DNA from: JABMNT01 sp048262255
GTDB lineage: Bacteria > Pseudomonadota > Alphaproteobacteria > Rhodospirillales > Casp-alpha2
Reading direction: 5' to 3'
NCBI GenBank assembly: GCA_048262255.1
Contig: JBLXFH010000003.1
Coordinates: 186,001-250,000 of the forward strand
DNA: 64,000 bases
A program made the position numbers and the translations under genes. Shown here piece after piece: positions 55,593 through 64,000 of the stretch. Positions within the stretch are counted from its first letter, which is position 1, and each line of letters starts with the position of its first letter. The notes beneath the pieces are model-generated. The model saw nothing but the letters and a program-made list of their open reading frames with translations, had not been told where the DNA came from and ran no database searches.

Positions 55593-56186
55593 CTATTTTT
55601 TCTGAAAGCCCCGCCACGACCACATTTCGCGGAGATCAAGATCTCCCAGATAATGATGGAGCACAGCAAGAGCGGCATGGCCAATCAGATACAACCAGGC
55701 CAGGTTTGCCATTATCTCATGCACTTCAACCATCTGGTGAACAAGTGGGTTGCGCTCAATACCGCCCAGCAACGCCAGATAATAAATGGTGCCCGTCACC
55801 GCCATGGCCGTCATAACCAACAAACCAAGCCCGTGCACGGCGCTGGCCAACGCGCTTTCGCCTTCGAAGGCGGGCAGGCGAAGCCGGATTAAAGCTCCCA
55901 GGTGCGTTTTGACATCCTGCCAAACCCGGGTGCGCCCAAACGGGTTAAACCAGGGAAACAAATAGGCTTTATCCGTGCCCCGTCGGCGAAATGCCAGAAC
56001 CAGCCAGAACAGGGTAACAAACCCCATGGCCGACAGACCGCCGTAAGCGTGCAGTTCAAAAAACCAGTCCCCGGGGCGGCCATCTTGCGGATGCTCCATG
56101 ACCTGGCTATTGAGCAGTTGAAAGATAACCGCCAGCGCAAGACCGGCATGAACCACCTTTGTCAGCAGGGAATGTTTCTGGGGCAT
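55593..56186 (-). CDS. Cytochrome b561-type membrane protein
   Basis: A 197-residue protein with four membrane helices (~10-30, 45-62, 108-130, 150-172). Each inner helix carries a His suited to haem b: VHAGLALA near 12, ELHAYGG near 42, VHGLGLLVM near 108 and VHEIMANLAWLYLIGHAAL near 145-160. It is likely an electron carrier for a periplasmic partner not encoded here. The start at 56186 lies 26 bp after the MR/MLE stop; the frame open to 56261 overlaps that gene and lacks support. Confidence 0.8.
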   Translation of the reverse strand: MPQKHSLLTKVVHAGLALAVIFQLLNSQVMEHPQDGRPGDWFFELHAYGGLSAMGFVTLFWLVLAFRRRGTDKAYLFPWFNPFGRTRVWQDVKTHLGALIRLRLPAFEGESALASAVHGLGLLVMTAMAVTGTIYYLALLGGIERNPLVHQMVEVHEIMANLAWLYLIGHAALAVLHHYLGDLDLREMWSWRGFQKK

Positions 56187-56211
56187 GGCATTTTTTGTCC
56201 ATACAGAGCGC

Positions 56212-57417
56212 CTAAGAGGCGGTAGATTTCCGCACCCGGGCGTCTGGTCGTTTAAACACATCCGGTTTCAGTTTGATGCCAAGTCCGGAACCTTGTGGGG
56301 CCGAAATAAACCCGTCTTTGACCGGGGGCAGATTAGTCACCAGATCCTGATACCAGCCGTAATAAAAAGCCCGGACCATTTCCTGAATAAAGGTATTGGG
56401 ATTATGCAGCGCCATATGAGTCGCCGCCGTGAGGGCGACAGGCCCCGTGCAGTCATGCCCCGTGAACGGCAGGCTGTGGGCCTCGCAATAGGCGGCTACC
56501 TTACGGGCCTCCGTCAAACCGCCGCCCCAGACGATATCCATAATCACCAAGCCAATATCGGCCCGCTCGATCAAGTCACGAAACTGGGCCCGTCCGCCCA
56601 GAAGTTCTCCCACCGCAATTGGCGTATGGGTGGAATCGGCAACCTTGGCAATATTGCCGGAGTGATCCATGTGAACTGGATCTTCAATCCAGGTTAAATC
56701 AAAATCTTTCAGAGCATGGCAAACCCGTTTGGCCATGGGCACGTTCCACATGGAATGCAGTTCGCACATGATCTCCATTTTATCACCGACAGCCTTGCGG
56801 ATTTTCTCAAAAGGTTCGATCGCTTTTTTCAGGTCCTCATTGGAAATATAAGTACCACCCGAAGCTTCCGCAGCAAAATCGAAGGGCCAAATCTTCATGC
56901 CCCGAATGCCCATTTCCAACAAGCTTTCCGCCACTTCGTCAGCGTTATTGAGAAAGCCTTCCAGATCCTCGTAAGGGCCTTCTGCTGATGCTGATTTTAA
57001 CCCGTAGTTGGCGGTCACCTGCGCTGCTGCCTTGCGCACATACTTGTAACCGGCACAGGTGTTGTAAACGCGCACCTTGTCGCGGCTGGCACCACCCAGC
57101 ATCTGATAGACTGGCTGATTGCTGTATTGTCCCCATAAATCCCAGAGCGCAATATCTACGGCTGAAGTCCCACGCATTTCGGCTCCCGAGCCCCCACGCC
57201 CGGCATAGCCCGTCATGCGGTGAGCATGGTATTCGATCTCTAAGGCATTTTTTCCCAAAAGATAAGGCGCGATAAACTCATGAATATGGGCTTCAACAGC
57301 ATCGGCCCCAAAAAAGGTTTCCCCCAGTCCCACGAGCCCCTGATCGGTGTGAACCTGAACCCAGATCAGGTTCGGGAACTCGTCCAGATACAGGGTTTCG
57401 ATTTCCGTAACTTTCAT
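56212..57417 (-). CDS. Enolase-superfamily (mandelate racemase/muconate lactonizing) dehydratase-like enzyme
   Basis: A 401-residue enolase-superfamily protein: N-terminal capping domain (~1-125) and a barrel domain. Candidate metal ligands are Glu in CELHSMW near 218, Glu in WIEDPV near 244 and Glu in AVGELLGG near 270. The His in the first motif and the His-Asp in FTGHDCTGP near 322 resemble the sugar-acid dehydratase (GalD/ManD-like) branch. GMKIWPFD near 170 is family typical. The substrate is not determined. It precedes the cytochrome b561 gene, which is probably co-transcribed. Confidence 0.8.
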   Translation of the reverse strand: MKVTEIETLYLDEFPNLIWVQVHTDQGLVGLGETFFGADAVEAHIHEFIAPYLLGKNALEIEYHAHRMTGYAGRGGSGAEMRGTSAVDIALWDLWGQYSNQPVYQMLGGASRDKVRVYNTCAGYKYVRKAAAQVTANYGLKSASAEGPYEDLEGFLNNADEVAESLLEMGIRGMKIWPFDFAAEASGGTYISNEDLKKAIEPFEKIRKAVGDKMEIMCELHSMWNVPMAKRVCHALKDFDLTWIEDPVHMDHSGNIAKVADSTHTPIAVGELLGGRAQFRDLIERADIGLVIMDIVWGGGLTEARKVAAYCEAHSLPFTGHDCTGPVALTAATHMALHNPNTFIQEMVRAFYYGWYQDLVTNLPPVKDGFISAPQGSGLGIKLKPDVFKRPDARVRKSTAS

Positions 57418-57446
57418 GGTCGCAGTCCTTAAATTTATATGTGATA

Positions 57447-57938
57447 TTATAGATCTAGTGCTTTGTTAATAAGAAGAAAACCGGATTTCACCGTTGCCAT
57501 TCGAACCGCCGTTCGATCGCCGGGGAACACGTGGCGTTCGTGCTGGGTTTCAAAATTCCTGCGGGCTACGGCCATATGTACCAGTCCCACAGGTTTACTG
57601 TCGGTGCTGCCTCCGGGGCCGGCGATCCCCGTCACGGCAACACTGATATCACCATCTGAATGAGTAATGGCGCCTTCCGCCATGGCGCGGGCGACATCTT
57701 CGCTGACAGCGCCAACTGTTTCAAAAAGGCCTTGTGATACGCCCAGCATCTGCTGTTTGGCTTCGTTGGTATAAGTGATAAAACCGCGATCAACGACGTC
57801 CGAGGAGCCGGCAACCGCAGTGAGGCAGCCGATGATTAAACCGCCGGTACAAGATTCGGCCGTTACCAGTTTCTGGTTTTCGCTACGGCAACGCTGCAAT
57901 ATATGCTCGGCTGTTTTTAAAAGAGCTTCGGGAAACAT
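57447..57938 (-). CDS. pncC: CinA-family nicotinamide-nucleotide amidohydrolase (PncC type)
   Basis: A 163-residue protein equal to the C-terminal domain of CinA without the N-terminal MoaB-like part, the short PncC form. Motifs: AESCTGGLI near 28 and GFITYTNEAKQQMLGV near 53, then AVTGIAGPGG near 104. It deamidates nicotinamide mononucleotide to recycle pyridine nucleotides. It starts 3 bp after the pgpA stop, so the two are co-transcribed. Confidence 0.9.
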   Translation of the reverse strand: MFPEALLKTAEHILQRCRSENQKLVTAESCTGGLIIGCLTAVAGSSDVVDRGFITYTNEAKQQMLGVSQGLFETVGAVSEDVARAMAEGAITHSDGDISVAVTGIAGPGGSTDSKPVGLVHMAVARRNFETQHERHVFPGDRTAVRMATVKSGFLLINKALDL

Positions 57939-57941
57939 GAC

Positions 57942-58448
57942 TCAAATGATATCCGACAGGTACAGAATATATACAGCCGCTCCAGAATACAGAGCGGCAA
58001 GGACATCATCTAACATCACCCCAAGCCCGCCCTCCAGCTTTTTATCGGCCCAGGATGCGGGCCAGGGCTTGTAGATATCGACCAGCCGAAACAGTGCAAA
58101 CCCGATCGCATACAAAATCAGATCGGCCGGAACCAGGGCCAAGGTTAGCCATTGCCCGGCCACCTCATCAATGACCACGGCGCCCGGGTCGTGTGATCCG
58201 GATTTCGACATAAAAACATTGGCAGCCCAAATCCCGATAATAAAGACCAGCAGGCTTGCTCCAAAAAGCGCTATCGGCCCACCGTATATCTGGATATACC
58301 AGGCAAAGGGCAGGGCGGCGAGGGAGCCCCAAGTCCCTGGGGCTTTTGGTAAATAGCCCGTGCCAAACCAGGTTGCGAGCAACACGCCGGGCGACAAGAG
58401 GCTTGGATTCGCACGGATTTGCGTTTTTTGTTGGGGATCAGGTTCCAT
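57942..58448 (-). CDS. pgpA: Phosphatidylglycerophosphatase A
   Basis: A 168-residue membrane enzyme that dephosphorylates phosphatidylglycerophosphate in phospholipid synthesis. Typical motifs: TGYLPKAPGTWGSLAALP near 30, DPGAVVIDEVAGQWLTL near 84, and RLVDIYKPWPA near 118. Three to four membrane helices are visible. The pgpA-pncC order is conserved in Alphaproteobacteria. The interval up to 58723 (275 bp) holds no gene I can see. Confidence 0.92.
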   Translation of the reverse strand: MEPDPQQKTQIRANPSLLSPGVLLATWFGTGYLPKAPGTWGSLAALPFAWYIQIYGGPIALFGASLLVFIIGIWAANVFMSKSGSHDPGAVVIDEVAGQWLTLALVPADLILYAIGFALFRLVDIYKPWPASWADKKLEGGLGVMLDDVLAALYSGAAVYILYLSDII

Positions 58449-58723
58449 TTGCGATAACTAGAGCCTCTCGACTTGGATGTCCAGATATCCTTGGTTTCTG
58501 CCGTCCTCGACGCAGTTTCTTTTGATATCCCCAGATAATTACCTTGCAAGAAAATGACCTAAAAGTTAACTTTCTGTTGACGAATAGAAGTGGGGAAAAA
58601 AAGACCAAATAGCCCATGTCGAGAGATTAGAGACTGAAAAAACCAAAACACCAAAATTTCAGTTTCTGGCTGAACGTGCATAATTGGTTATAAAGTAGGG
58701 ATTGTACCTTTGAGGGGTCATCA

Positions 58724-60034
58724 ATGATAAACCAGAAACGCCCAAAAACCATTCGCGGGCGCGTGCGTCGCTGGTTTCCAGAACGACAGGTTCATATCCG
58801 GACAGATGGCCATATCCGGTTTTTTCGCATATCAACGGCGTTTCAAACGACCTTGGCTGGTCTCTTTAGTGGGTTTTTGATTTGGACTGCTTATTCCAGT
58901 TGGGAATATGTGCAGCATGCAGAAGTCGTCGAAGATAAGAAAAATCAGATTTCCAATGCCCGATTGGCTTACCACAGCCTTCTTGGTGAAGTCGCCGAGT
59001 ACCAGAAAAAATTCGCCAGCATCACAGAAGATCTCGAGAATAACCATTCAATGATGCTGGGGCTTGTCGAGAAGAACTCGTCGCTTCGCCAAAGCCTGAA
59101 TTCCGTATCCCGCAAGCTGGTTGCCACACAAACAGAACGCGGCAAAATTGAATCGGCGCGGGAATTACTCAAGCAGGAATTGGTCGGTATTGAAACCCAG
59201 TTGCGCGAAACAGCGTCCCGCAATTACTCGCTGAAAGACAACCTGTCCTCCGTCGAAAACAATCTGCAATCGGTTCTGGAAGAGCGCAACAAAGCGCTTT
59301 TTGAAGGCACCCGTGTCCGCCGCCAGTTGAAAACCCTTGAAACCCGCCTGGCCCAGATGCAGGAAGATCAGGATTCAGCTGTTCAGCGCCTGACCCGCCG
59401 CGCCGTTCAGTCCATTGAGGGTAATGAGAAGATCATCGAGCTTGCCGGCCTGGACGCCAACAATCTATTGAAACTGGACAACCGCTTGCCTGCCGGACAG
59501 GGAGGACCATTTATTCCCGCCGAGGCAGACGATAAACCCGGTGGACAGTTGCGTGCCGATCTCGACAATCTCGATAACTATCTGGAGCGTCTTGAGGCCT
59601 TACAGGCTGTTATGACCCGTATTCCCCTAACGTCACCGCTCGATACATATCGAATTACATCCAGCTATGGCAAGCGCCGCGACCCGAAAAACAAAAAATG
59701 GGCCGCCCACTATGGCCTTGATATGGCCAGCCATAAAAATGCCAATATCTATGCGCCCGCGTCCGGCGTCGTCACTTTTGCTGGCTGGAAAGGGAATTAC
59801 GGACGAATGATCGAAATCGACCACGGAGCCGGGTTGAAGACCCGCTACGGTCACCTGAACAAACTTTTGGTGAAAAGAGGACAAGAAGTCAATTTCCGTG
59901 ATAAGGTGGGATTACTTGGGAATTCAGGCCGAAGCACAGGGGCGCATCTTCATTATGAAGTCGTCTTCAATGGCAAGACCAAGAACCCTTCAAATTTCAT
60001 CAAGGCGGGGCGACATGTTTTCCAGGAACAATAA
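58724..60034 (+). CDS. M23-family peptidoglycan endopeptidase with coiled-coil region
   Basis: A 436-residue inner-membrane-anchored periplasmic protein: basic N-terminus, one helix at ~42-60, a long coiled coil (~75-235), then a LytM/M23 domain (~305-430). Zinc-site residues are in HYGLDMASH near 334 and HLHYEV near 408. The last 20 bp overlap the bactofilin start. Bactofilin-M23 pairs in other Alphaproteobacteria shape stalks or helical growth, so a local wall-remodelling role is likely. Confidence 0.88.
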   Translation: MINQKRPKTIRGRVRRWFPERQVHIRTDGHIRFFRISTAFQTTLAGLFSGFLIWTAYSSWEYVQHAEVVEDKKNQISNARLAYHSLLGEVAEYQKKFASITEDLENNHSMMLGLVEKNSSLRQSLNSVSRKLVATQTERGKIESARELLKQELVGIETQLRETASRNYSLKDNLSSVENNLQSVLEERNKALFEGTRVRRQLKTLETRLAQMQEDQDSAVQRLTRRAVQSIEGNEKIIELAGLDANNLLKLDNRLPAGQGGPFIPAEADDKPGGQLRADLDNLDNYLERLEALQAVMTRIPLTSPLDTYRITSSYGKRRDPKNKKWAAHYGLDMASHKNANIYAPASGVVTFAGWKGNYGRMIEIDHGAGLKTRYGHLNKLLVKRGQEVNFRDKVGLLGNSGRSTGAHLHYEVVFNGKTKNPSNFIKAGRHVFQEQ

Positions 60035-60479
60035 AAATGCATCTACAGCCGTGACACAACTTCCACCCAGCCCGGCAAAACCGGCGGCACCATCGTTGAT
60101 CAGTGCAGACCTTCGTATCGTTGGTGATCTGCAAAGCGAAGGCGAAATCCAGGTGGATGGCGCTGTCGATGGCGATATTCGGACACATTCTCTACTTGTC
60201 GGTGAAGGCGCCCATATTACCGGTGAAATTACAGCCGATAATGTGGTGGTTCGCGGCCAGGTCTCCGGGCAGATCAAGGCCCGTTCCGTACAGTTGGCGA
60301 AAACCGCTCATGTGGTCGGCGATATTCTGCATGAAGATTTGGCTATTGAAACGGGCGCCTTCCTGGAAGGTCACTGCAAGCGAATGGTCCAGAAAAAAGA
60401 CCCGCCACCAGAAGTTACCAACAAGTCCAAGCCTGCCGAGCTTGCGCCACCAAAAGGCGCCAACCCGGCCACCGCCTAA
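60015..60479 (+). CDS. Bactofilin
   Basis: A 154-residue cytoskeletal protein. The central right-handed beta-helix (~30-120) has the family's short hydrophobic repeats: SADLRIVGDLQSEGEIQVDG, then GDIRT and GEGAHITGEI. Flanking tails are Pro/Lys-rich. The ATG at 60015 is inside the end of the M23 gene (20-bp overlap); the longer frame to 59898 is spurious. It polymerises without nucleotide and likely positions the M23 enzyme. Its end overlaps the convergent dehydratase by 4 bp. Confidence 0.9.
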   Translation: MFSRNNKNASTAVTQLPPSPAKPAAPSLISADLRIVGDLQSEGEIQVDGAVDGDIRTHSLLVGEGAHITGEITADNVVVRGQVSGQIKARSVQLAKTAHVVGDILHEDLAIETGAFLEGHCKRMVQKKDPPPEVTNKSKPAELAPPKGANPATA

Positions 60480-61468
60480 CCGTTCAGAATTTCGGCATAT
60501 GCAGACGCATCGATATTGCCGCCGGAACAGACAACCACTGCGGTTTTGCCCTGTAAATTGAGCTTTTGGCTCAACATTGCAGCCAGCGCGACCGCACCAC
60601 CCGGCTCGACCACCAGCTTCAAGCGGATAAAAGCCTGACGCACCGCCTCGCGGGTTTCGTCTTCGCTGACAACAAGCCCGGCATGCAACAGATTGAAGTT
60701 GATGGAAAACGTCAGCTCACCAGGCTGTGGTGTCATGATGGCATCACAGATGGTTGGCTGCTTGGGTTCGACAATTTCGCGAACGCCTGAAACCAGCGAG
60801 CGGGCTGTGTCGTCGTAAAATTCCGGCTCGACGCTATATATCTGCGTTGTCGGCAACTCAGAATTTACGGCCAGTGAGATTCCGGCAATCAGTCCGCCGC
60901 CGCCGCAAGGTGCCAGCACCGCATCCGGCGTTACCCCCAGCTCCCGCACCTGTTCGGCAATTTCCAACCCGATCGTGCCTTGTCCGGAAATCACCCGTGC
61001 ATCATCGTAGGGTTTGATCAACGCCGCACCGCTTTCCGCAGCCAGTCGGCTGCCAATGTCTTCGCGACTTTCCGTGTAACGGTTGAAAGTCACAACCCGT
61101 GCGCCGTAAGACTTGGTGTTGGCGATCTTGATTGCCGGGGCGTCTTCCGGCATCAGGATCGTCGCCTCTATACCCAGCAACTGCGCCGCCAGCGCAACGC
61201 CTTGTGCATGGTTACCCGATGAGTAGGCGAGAACGCCATGGGCCCGTTCAGTTTGTGATAACTGCGACAGGGCATTGAAAGCGCCGCGAAACTTGAAAGA
61301 CCCGGTGCGTTGCAAGGGTTCAGCCTTGACCAGCAGACGCCCGCCAACGATGGCATTGAGATGCGGCGATTCGAGTAGGGGTGTACGTACCACCTGACCT
61401 TTAAGACGTGCCGCCGCAGCACGGATATCATCAATGGACGGGCTTTCCGGTAAAGGGAAATTCAGCAC
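60476..61468 (-). CDS. PLP-dependent threonine/serine dehydratase
   Basis: A 330-residue fold-type II PLP enzyme. The Schiff-base Lys is in GSFKFRGAFN near 56, the SSGNHAQG loop that binds substrate is near 84, and the phosphate-binding GGGGLIAG is near 190. There is no C-terminal ACT domain, so it resembles the short catabolic threonine dehydratase/serine racemase group rather than IlvA. It starts 3 bp after the HAD gene stop on the same strand and is probably co-transcribed. Confidence 0.88.
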   Translation of the reverse strand: MLNFPLPESPSIDDIRAAAARLKGQVVRTPLLESPHLNAIVGGRLLVKAEPLQRTGSFKFRGAFNALSQLSQTERAHGVLAYSSGNHAQGVALAAQLLGIEATILMPEDAPAIKIANTKSYGARVVTFNRYTESREDIGSRLAAESGAALIKPYDDARVISGQGTIGLEIAEQVRELGVTPDAVLAPCGGGGLIAGISLAVNSELPTTQIYSVEPEFYDDTARSLVSGVREIVEPKQPTICDAIMTPQPGELTFSINFNLLHAGLVVSEDETREAVRQAFIRLKLVVEPGGAVALAAMLSQKLNLQGKTAVVVCSGGNIDASAYAEILNG

Positions 61469-61471
61469 GGC

Positions 61472-62152
61472 TTATAGGCCAAACAAGGGCGGCAGTTCCG
61501 CCAGATTGCGGATTTCGTGCTCCTGTTGGCCGGGCAACCGTTCCTCAGCCTGGCCAAAACGGTTAACCCAGACCACGCGAAAGCCAAAATTTGCAGCGCC
61601 ACACGCGTCCCAGGCATTGGACGACATGAAACAGATACGCTCTTTGGCGACGCCCAGATCATCAACCGCCATCTGGTAGACCCGGTTGTCCGGTTTGAAC
61701 ACACGCAGGCTGTCGACGGAAAAGACCTCATCCAGATCACCGGCAATTCCCGCAGTGGAAACGGCGGAAGCCAGCATTTCAGGTGAACCGTTGGACAAAA
61801 TAGCGGTTTTCAGGCCCGCGCTTTTCAGCGTTTTCAGCATACCGGCGACCTCCGGATAGGCTTTCAGTTGCAAATAGACGTCAAGCAGACGCTGTCTTAA
61901 ATCGTTATTCCCGATGTTGAAGGTCGTCAGCGTATAATCCAGCGCGTCCTCTGTGATCTGCCAGAAGGTCGTATATTCACCCATCAGGCTGCGCAGCCAT
62001 GTATATTGCAGCTGTTTGTCCCGCCACAGGGCGGCCAGCGGTGCCCACTGATCGCCAAGTTCGGCCTGACACTGCTCCGCCGCCGAGGCCACATCAAACA
62101 GTGTTCCATAGGCATCAAAGACACAGGCATCAATATCGGCAAGGGCGGGCAT
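61472..62152 (-). CDS. Haloacid dehalogenase type II (HAD superfamily)
   Basis: A 226-residue HAD-superfamily hydrolase of the L-2-haloacid dehalogenase subgroup: nucleophile Asp in VFDAYGTLFDV near 11, SNGSPEML near 118, Lys in FKPDNRVY near 152 and acidic/Asn residues in FMSSNAWDACGA near 174. The family removes halide from 2-haloacids, but many relatives act on phosphorylated or other small acids. It lies 101 bp after slt and 3 bp before the dehydratase. Confidence 0.88.
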   Translation of the reverse strand: MPALADIDACVFDAYGTLFDVASAAEQCQAELGDQWAPLAALWRDKQLQYTWLRSLMGEYTTFWQITEDALDYTLTTFNIGNNDLRQRLLDVYLQLKAYPEVAGMLKTLKSAGLKTAILSNGSPEMLASAVSTAGIAGDLDEVFSVDSLRVFKPDNRVYQMAVDDLGVAKERICFMSSNAWDACGAANFGFRVVWVNRFGQAEERLPGQQEHEIRNLAELPPLFGL

Positions 62153-62253
62153 AGGCGTTCTCCGGTCCGGGTACTCTCAATTCGGGCCACATTATCGAAC
62201 CATCCCGGCCAACCGTCAAATGCCGATGACGTCACATGCTGCTGCCGTATCAA

Positions 62254-64000
62254 TTACTGGTGCAGGTCTTCTTCCAGTGACAAGGCGACTTCCGGATCGG
62301 CCAGACGTGTCCGGTAGACCTGCAGGTTTTCCAGTACCCGCTGCACATAATTGCGGGTTTCATCAAAGGGGATCATCTCGACCCAGTCGATCGCGTCCAC
62401 GTCGCTGTCCCGCAAATCGCCAAACTCCCGGACCCAGCGTCTGGCACGCGACGGGCCCGCGTTATAGGAGGCCAACGCCAGAACATAGGAATTATTCTGG
62501 TTTTCCAGAAGTTCAGCAAGATAGACCTGCCCCAACGTCATGTTGTAATTGGGGTCACTGGTCAAGCGGGGGCTGGAATAACGCAGTTTTGCCGATTTCG
62601 AGACCACTTTTGCCGTGCGCGGCATCAGTTGCATCAGTCCGCGTGCCCCAACCGGGCTTCTGGCGTCCACCCGAAAGGCGCTTTCCTGTCGGATCAGGGC
62701 AAGGACGAAAGGCCTTTCCAGTGGCTTCACGCCCAGTGCGGAGGGCAGGGACGGTGGGCTCAGGACGGGATACCCTACTGACGGCAATTCAAGGCCATCG
62801 CGGCTTGAGCGCTTGGCCACCCAAATGGCAAGATCCTGGCGCTGGTTCTGACGGGCCAGATGCGCTGTGCGCAGGCGCCAGACCGGGTCGCTGTTCAGAT
62901 CATACAGATGGCGAATAAAGGGTCGGATCAAATCCGATTCGTTAACGTCACTGAGCAGGCGAACCATCCGCACCAGTTCGTGGTTTTCAAAAGCCTTGTC
63001 TGGTGTATCGCTCAAATACGGGCCATCGTCGATGGGCAGACTGTCACCGGGCCGTAATTTGGCGAAGGCCAGTTGTCCGTAGTAGGTGGTCGGATATGCA
63101 GCCGCCCACTGGTACCACTGTTCAGCCCGTTCGGCATCGCCCTTGGCTTCCATGGCGCGCCCGGCCCAATAAGCACCGCGAGCTCGGCTGATCGGGTATT
63201 TGACGGCCTTATACATATTTTCGAAATGAGTGAAGGCGGTTTCGGCCTCGTTGAGAAAACGCAACGATATCCATCCCGCCAGCCATTCCGCCTCGGCAAA
63301 ATCGGCGCCATCGGTCAGGCCATGGTTGTTGACGCCCCGATACGCGACGCTGACCAGTCCTTTTGACAAGGCCTTGCGGGCCAGGGTGGCGCGTTCCGAC
63401 CACCAGACATCGGGGCGGATCAGGTCTTCCGGCAATTTCTCGAGAATATCCAGCGCACTGTCCTTGCCTTTGCGGCGGCGCCAGCGCATACGCTCGTAAA
63501 CCAACCCGGCATGACTTTTCAGGGATTCCGGCACTTTCGAAATCAGCCGATCCACATTGCCGCTGCGCAGGCGCAGGTGGATGCGGGCCTGTGCCAAAGC
63601 GACCCATTCCTTCGGAACTTTTGGAAACATTCGGCGCGCCGCGCTCTGCCGTCCATCCCACAGCAGGCGGTCAAGGCGTAACAGATGATCTTTCCGGGTC
63701 AGGTGTTTTCGATACGTCTTGTAAAAAGCCCGCTCTTCGGCGCGCGGGAAATCTTCCTCAACCCATGTGGTGCGGATCATGGAAACGGCTTCATCGGTTT
63801 GTCCCTGCGCCAGCAAGGCACCGGCCAGACGGCCCCGACCAACCGCGCTGATCGGTGTGCGGCCCTGATACCAGGCAACCACTTCCGCTGGCGTCAGATG
63901 AGCCGGCATCAGTTCCTCGGCCCGGCGCAGCAGACTGTGGCGCAACGGCCATTCCGGATTTTCGGACAGGAACCGGTCCAGCAGGTCAAACGTCGCAGCG
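62254..64000 (-). CDS. slt: Soluble lytic murein transglycosylase, N-terminus cut by window edge
   Basis: Periplasmic enzyme that cleaves peptidoglycan to 1,6-anhydro products. The frame is open to the right edge, so the start and signal peptide lie outside the window; about 580 residues are present. Most of that is the alpha-helical superhelical domain, rich in short TPR-like pairs (YWAGRAMEAKGDAERAEQWY). The catalytic Slt domain near the end has the Glu in ALIRQESAF and GLMQLMPRTA, followed by NYNMTLGQVYL. It is upstream of the HAD and dehydratase genes on the same strand. Confidence 0.93.
   Translation of the reverse strand, partial: AATFDLLDRFLSENPEWPLRHSLLRRAEELMPAHLTPAEVVAWYQGRTPISAVGRGRLAGALLAQGQTDEAVSMIRTTWVEEDFPRAEERAFYKTYRKHLTRKDHLLRLDRLLWDGRQSAARRMFPKVPKEWVALAQARIHLRLRSGNVDRLISKVPESLKSHAGLVYERMRWRRRKGKDSALDILEKLPEDLIRPDVWWSERATLARKALSKGLVSVAYRGVNNHGLTDGADFAEAEWLAGWISLRFLNEAETAFTHFENMYKAVKYPISRARGAYWAGRAMEAKGDAERAEQWYQWAAAYPTTYYGQLAFAKLRPGDSLPIDDGPYLSDTPDKAFENHELVRMVRLLSDVNESDLIRPFIRHLYDLNSDPVWRLRTAHLARQNQRQDLAIWVAKRSSRDGLELPSVGYPVLSPPSLPSALGVKPLERPFVLALIRQESAFRVDARSPVGARGLMQLMPRTAKVVSKSAKLRYSSPRLTSDPNYNMTLGQVYLAELLENQNNSYVLALASYNAGPSRARRWVREFGDLRDSDVDAIDWVEMIPFDETRNYVQRVLENLQVYRTRLADPEVALSLEEDLHQ

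Overview
The window reads as a chromosomal segment of an alphaproteobacterium, probably Rhodospirillales-like (order uncertain). The evidence is gene order and gene architecture. There is a trpGDC-moaC-moeA-lexA block, a ppiD-trpE pair divergent from tpiA, and the run secG-pyrG-kdsA-(AKR)-eno-ftsB-pdhA-pdhB-pdhC-lpd-lipA-ratA. Pyruvate dehydrogenase E1-beta carries an N-terminal lipoyl domain, and the lexA promoter has a GTTC-N7-GTTC SOS box. Both ends of the window cut genes: a ComEC C-terminus on the left and a soluble lytic transglycosylase N-terminus on the right. I found no rRNA, tRNA, CRISPR array or intact insertion sequence.

Layout. 1-7.4 kb: comEC end, lexA, then moeA, moaC, trpC, trpD and trpG on the minus strand (several ATGA overlaps), then a CNNM/CorC-type membrane protein. 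7.4-9.65 kb: an AT-richer accessory patch with about 0.7 kb of non-genic DNA holding short decayed-looking frames, and one orphan gene with a PD-(D/E)XK-like motif and no recognised relatives. 9.6-12.3 kb: a copper-efflux operon (copA-cueR) behind a textbook MerR-type promoter with a 19-bp spacer. 12.3-15.8 kb: a large PAS/Cache sensor kinase and a stand-alone receiver protein. 16-24.5 kb: catabolic and transport genes (FAH-family hydrolase, an SMP-30/TauD/alpha-beta-hydrolase operon, DMT and MFS transporters, an HD-domain protein, a YibQ-like deacetylase, RidA).

24.5-29 kb: trpE, ppiD and tpiA. 29.2-35.3 kb: an MHYT-PAS histidine kinase with no ordinary start codon, a DUF3047 protein, a multi-span transporter-like protein and a second TauD-family dioxygenase. 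35.4-47.8 kb: the central-metabolism block from secG to lpd, with two small tandem alpha-beta-barrel proteins before pdhA and a cupin gene between pdhC and lpd. 47.8-54 kb: TPR protein, DUF3095 protein, LpxR-like outer-membrane protein, hydrolase-OsmC fusion, lipA and ratA. 54-64 kb: a third orphan kinase, cytochrome b561, an enolase-superfamily enzyme, pncC/cinA, pgpA, an M23 peptidase-bactofilin pair, and slt-HAD-dehydratase.

Functional links: lipA supplies the lipoyl groups used by the lipoyl domains of PdhB and PdhC. TrpG pairs with TrpE although their genes are about 19 kb apart. CueR sits in the operon it is expected to activate. The M23 peptidase and bactofilin probably act together on cell shape. 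The least explained items are the orphan nuclease-like gene, the alpha/beta-hydrolase lacking its catalytic Ser and His, the kinase with a non-AUG start, and the unassigned membrane protein at 32.9-34.3 kb.
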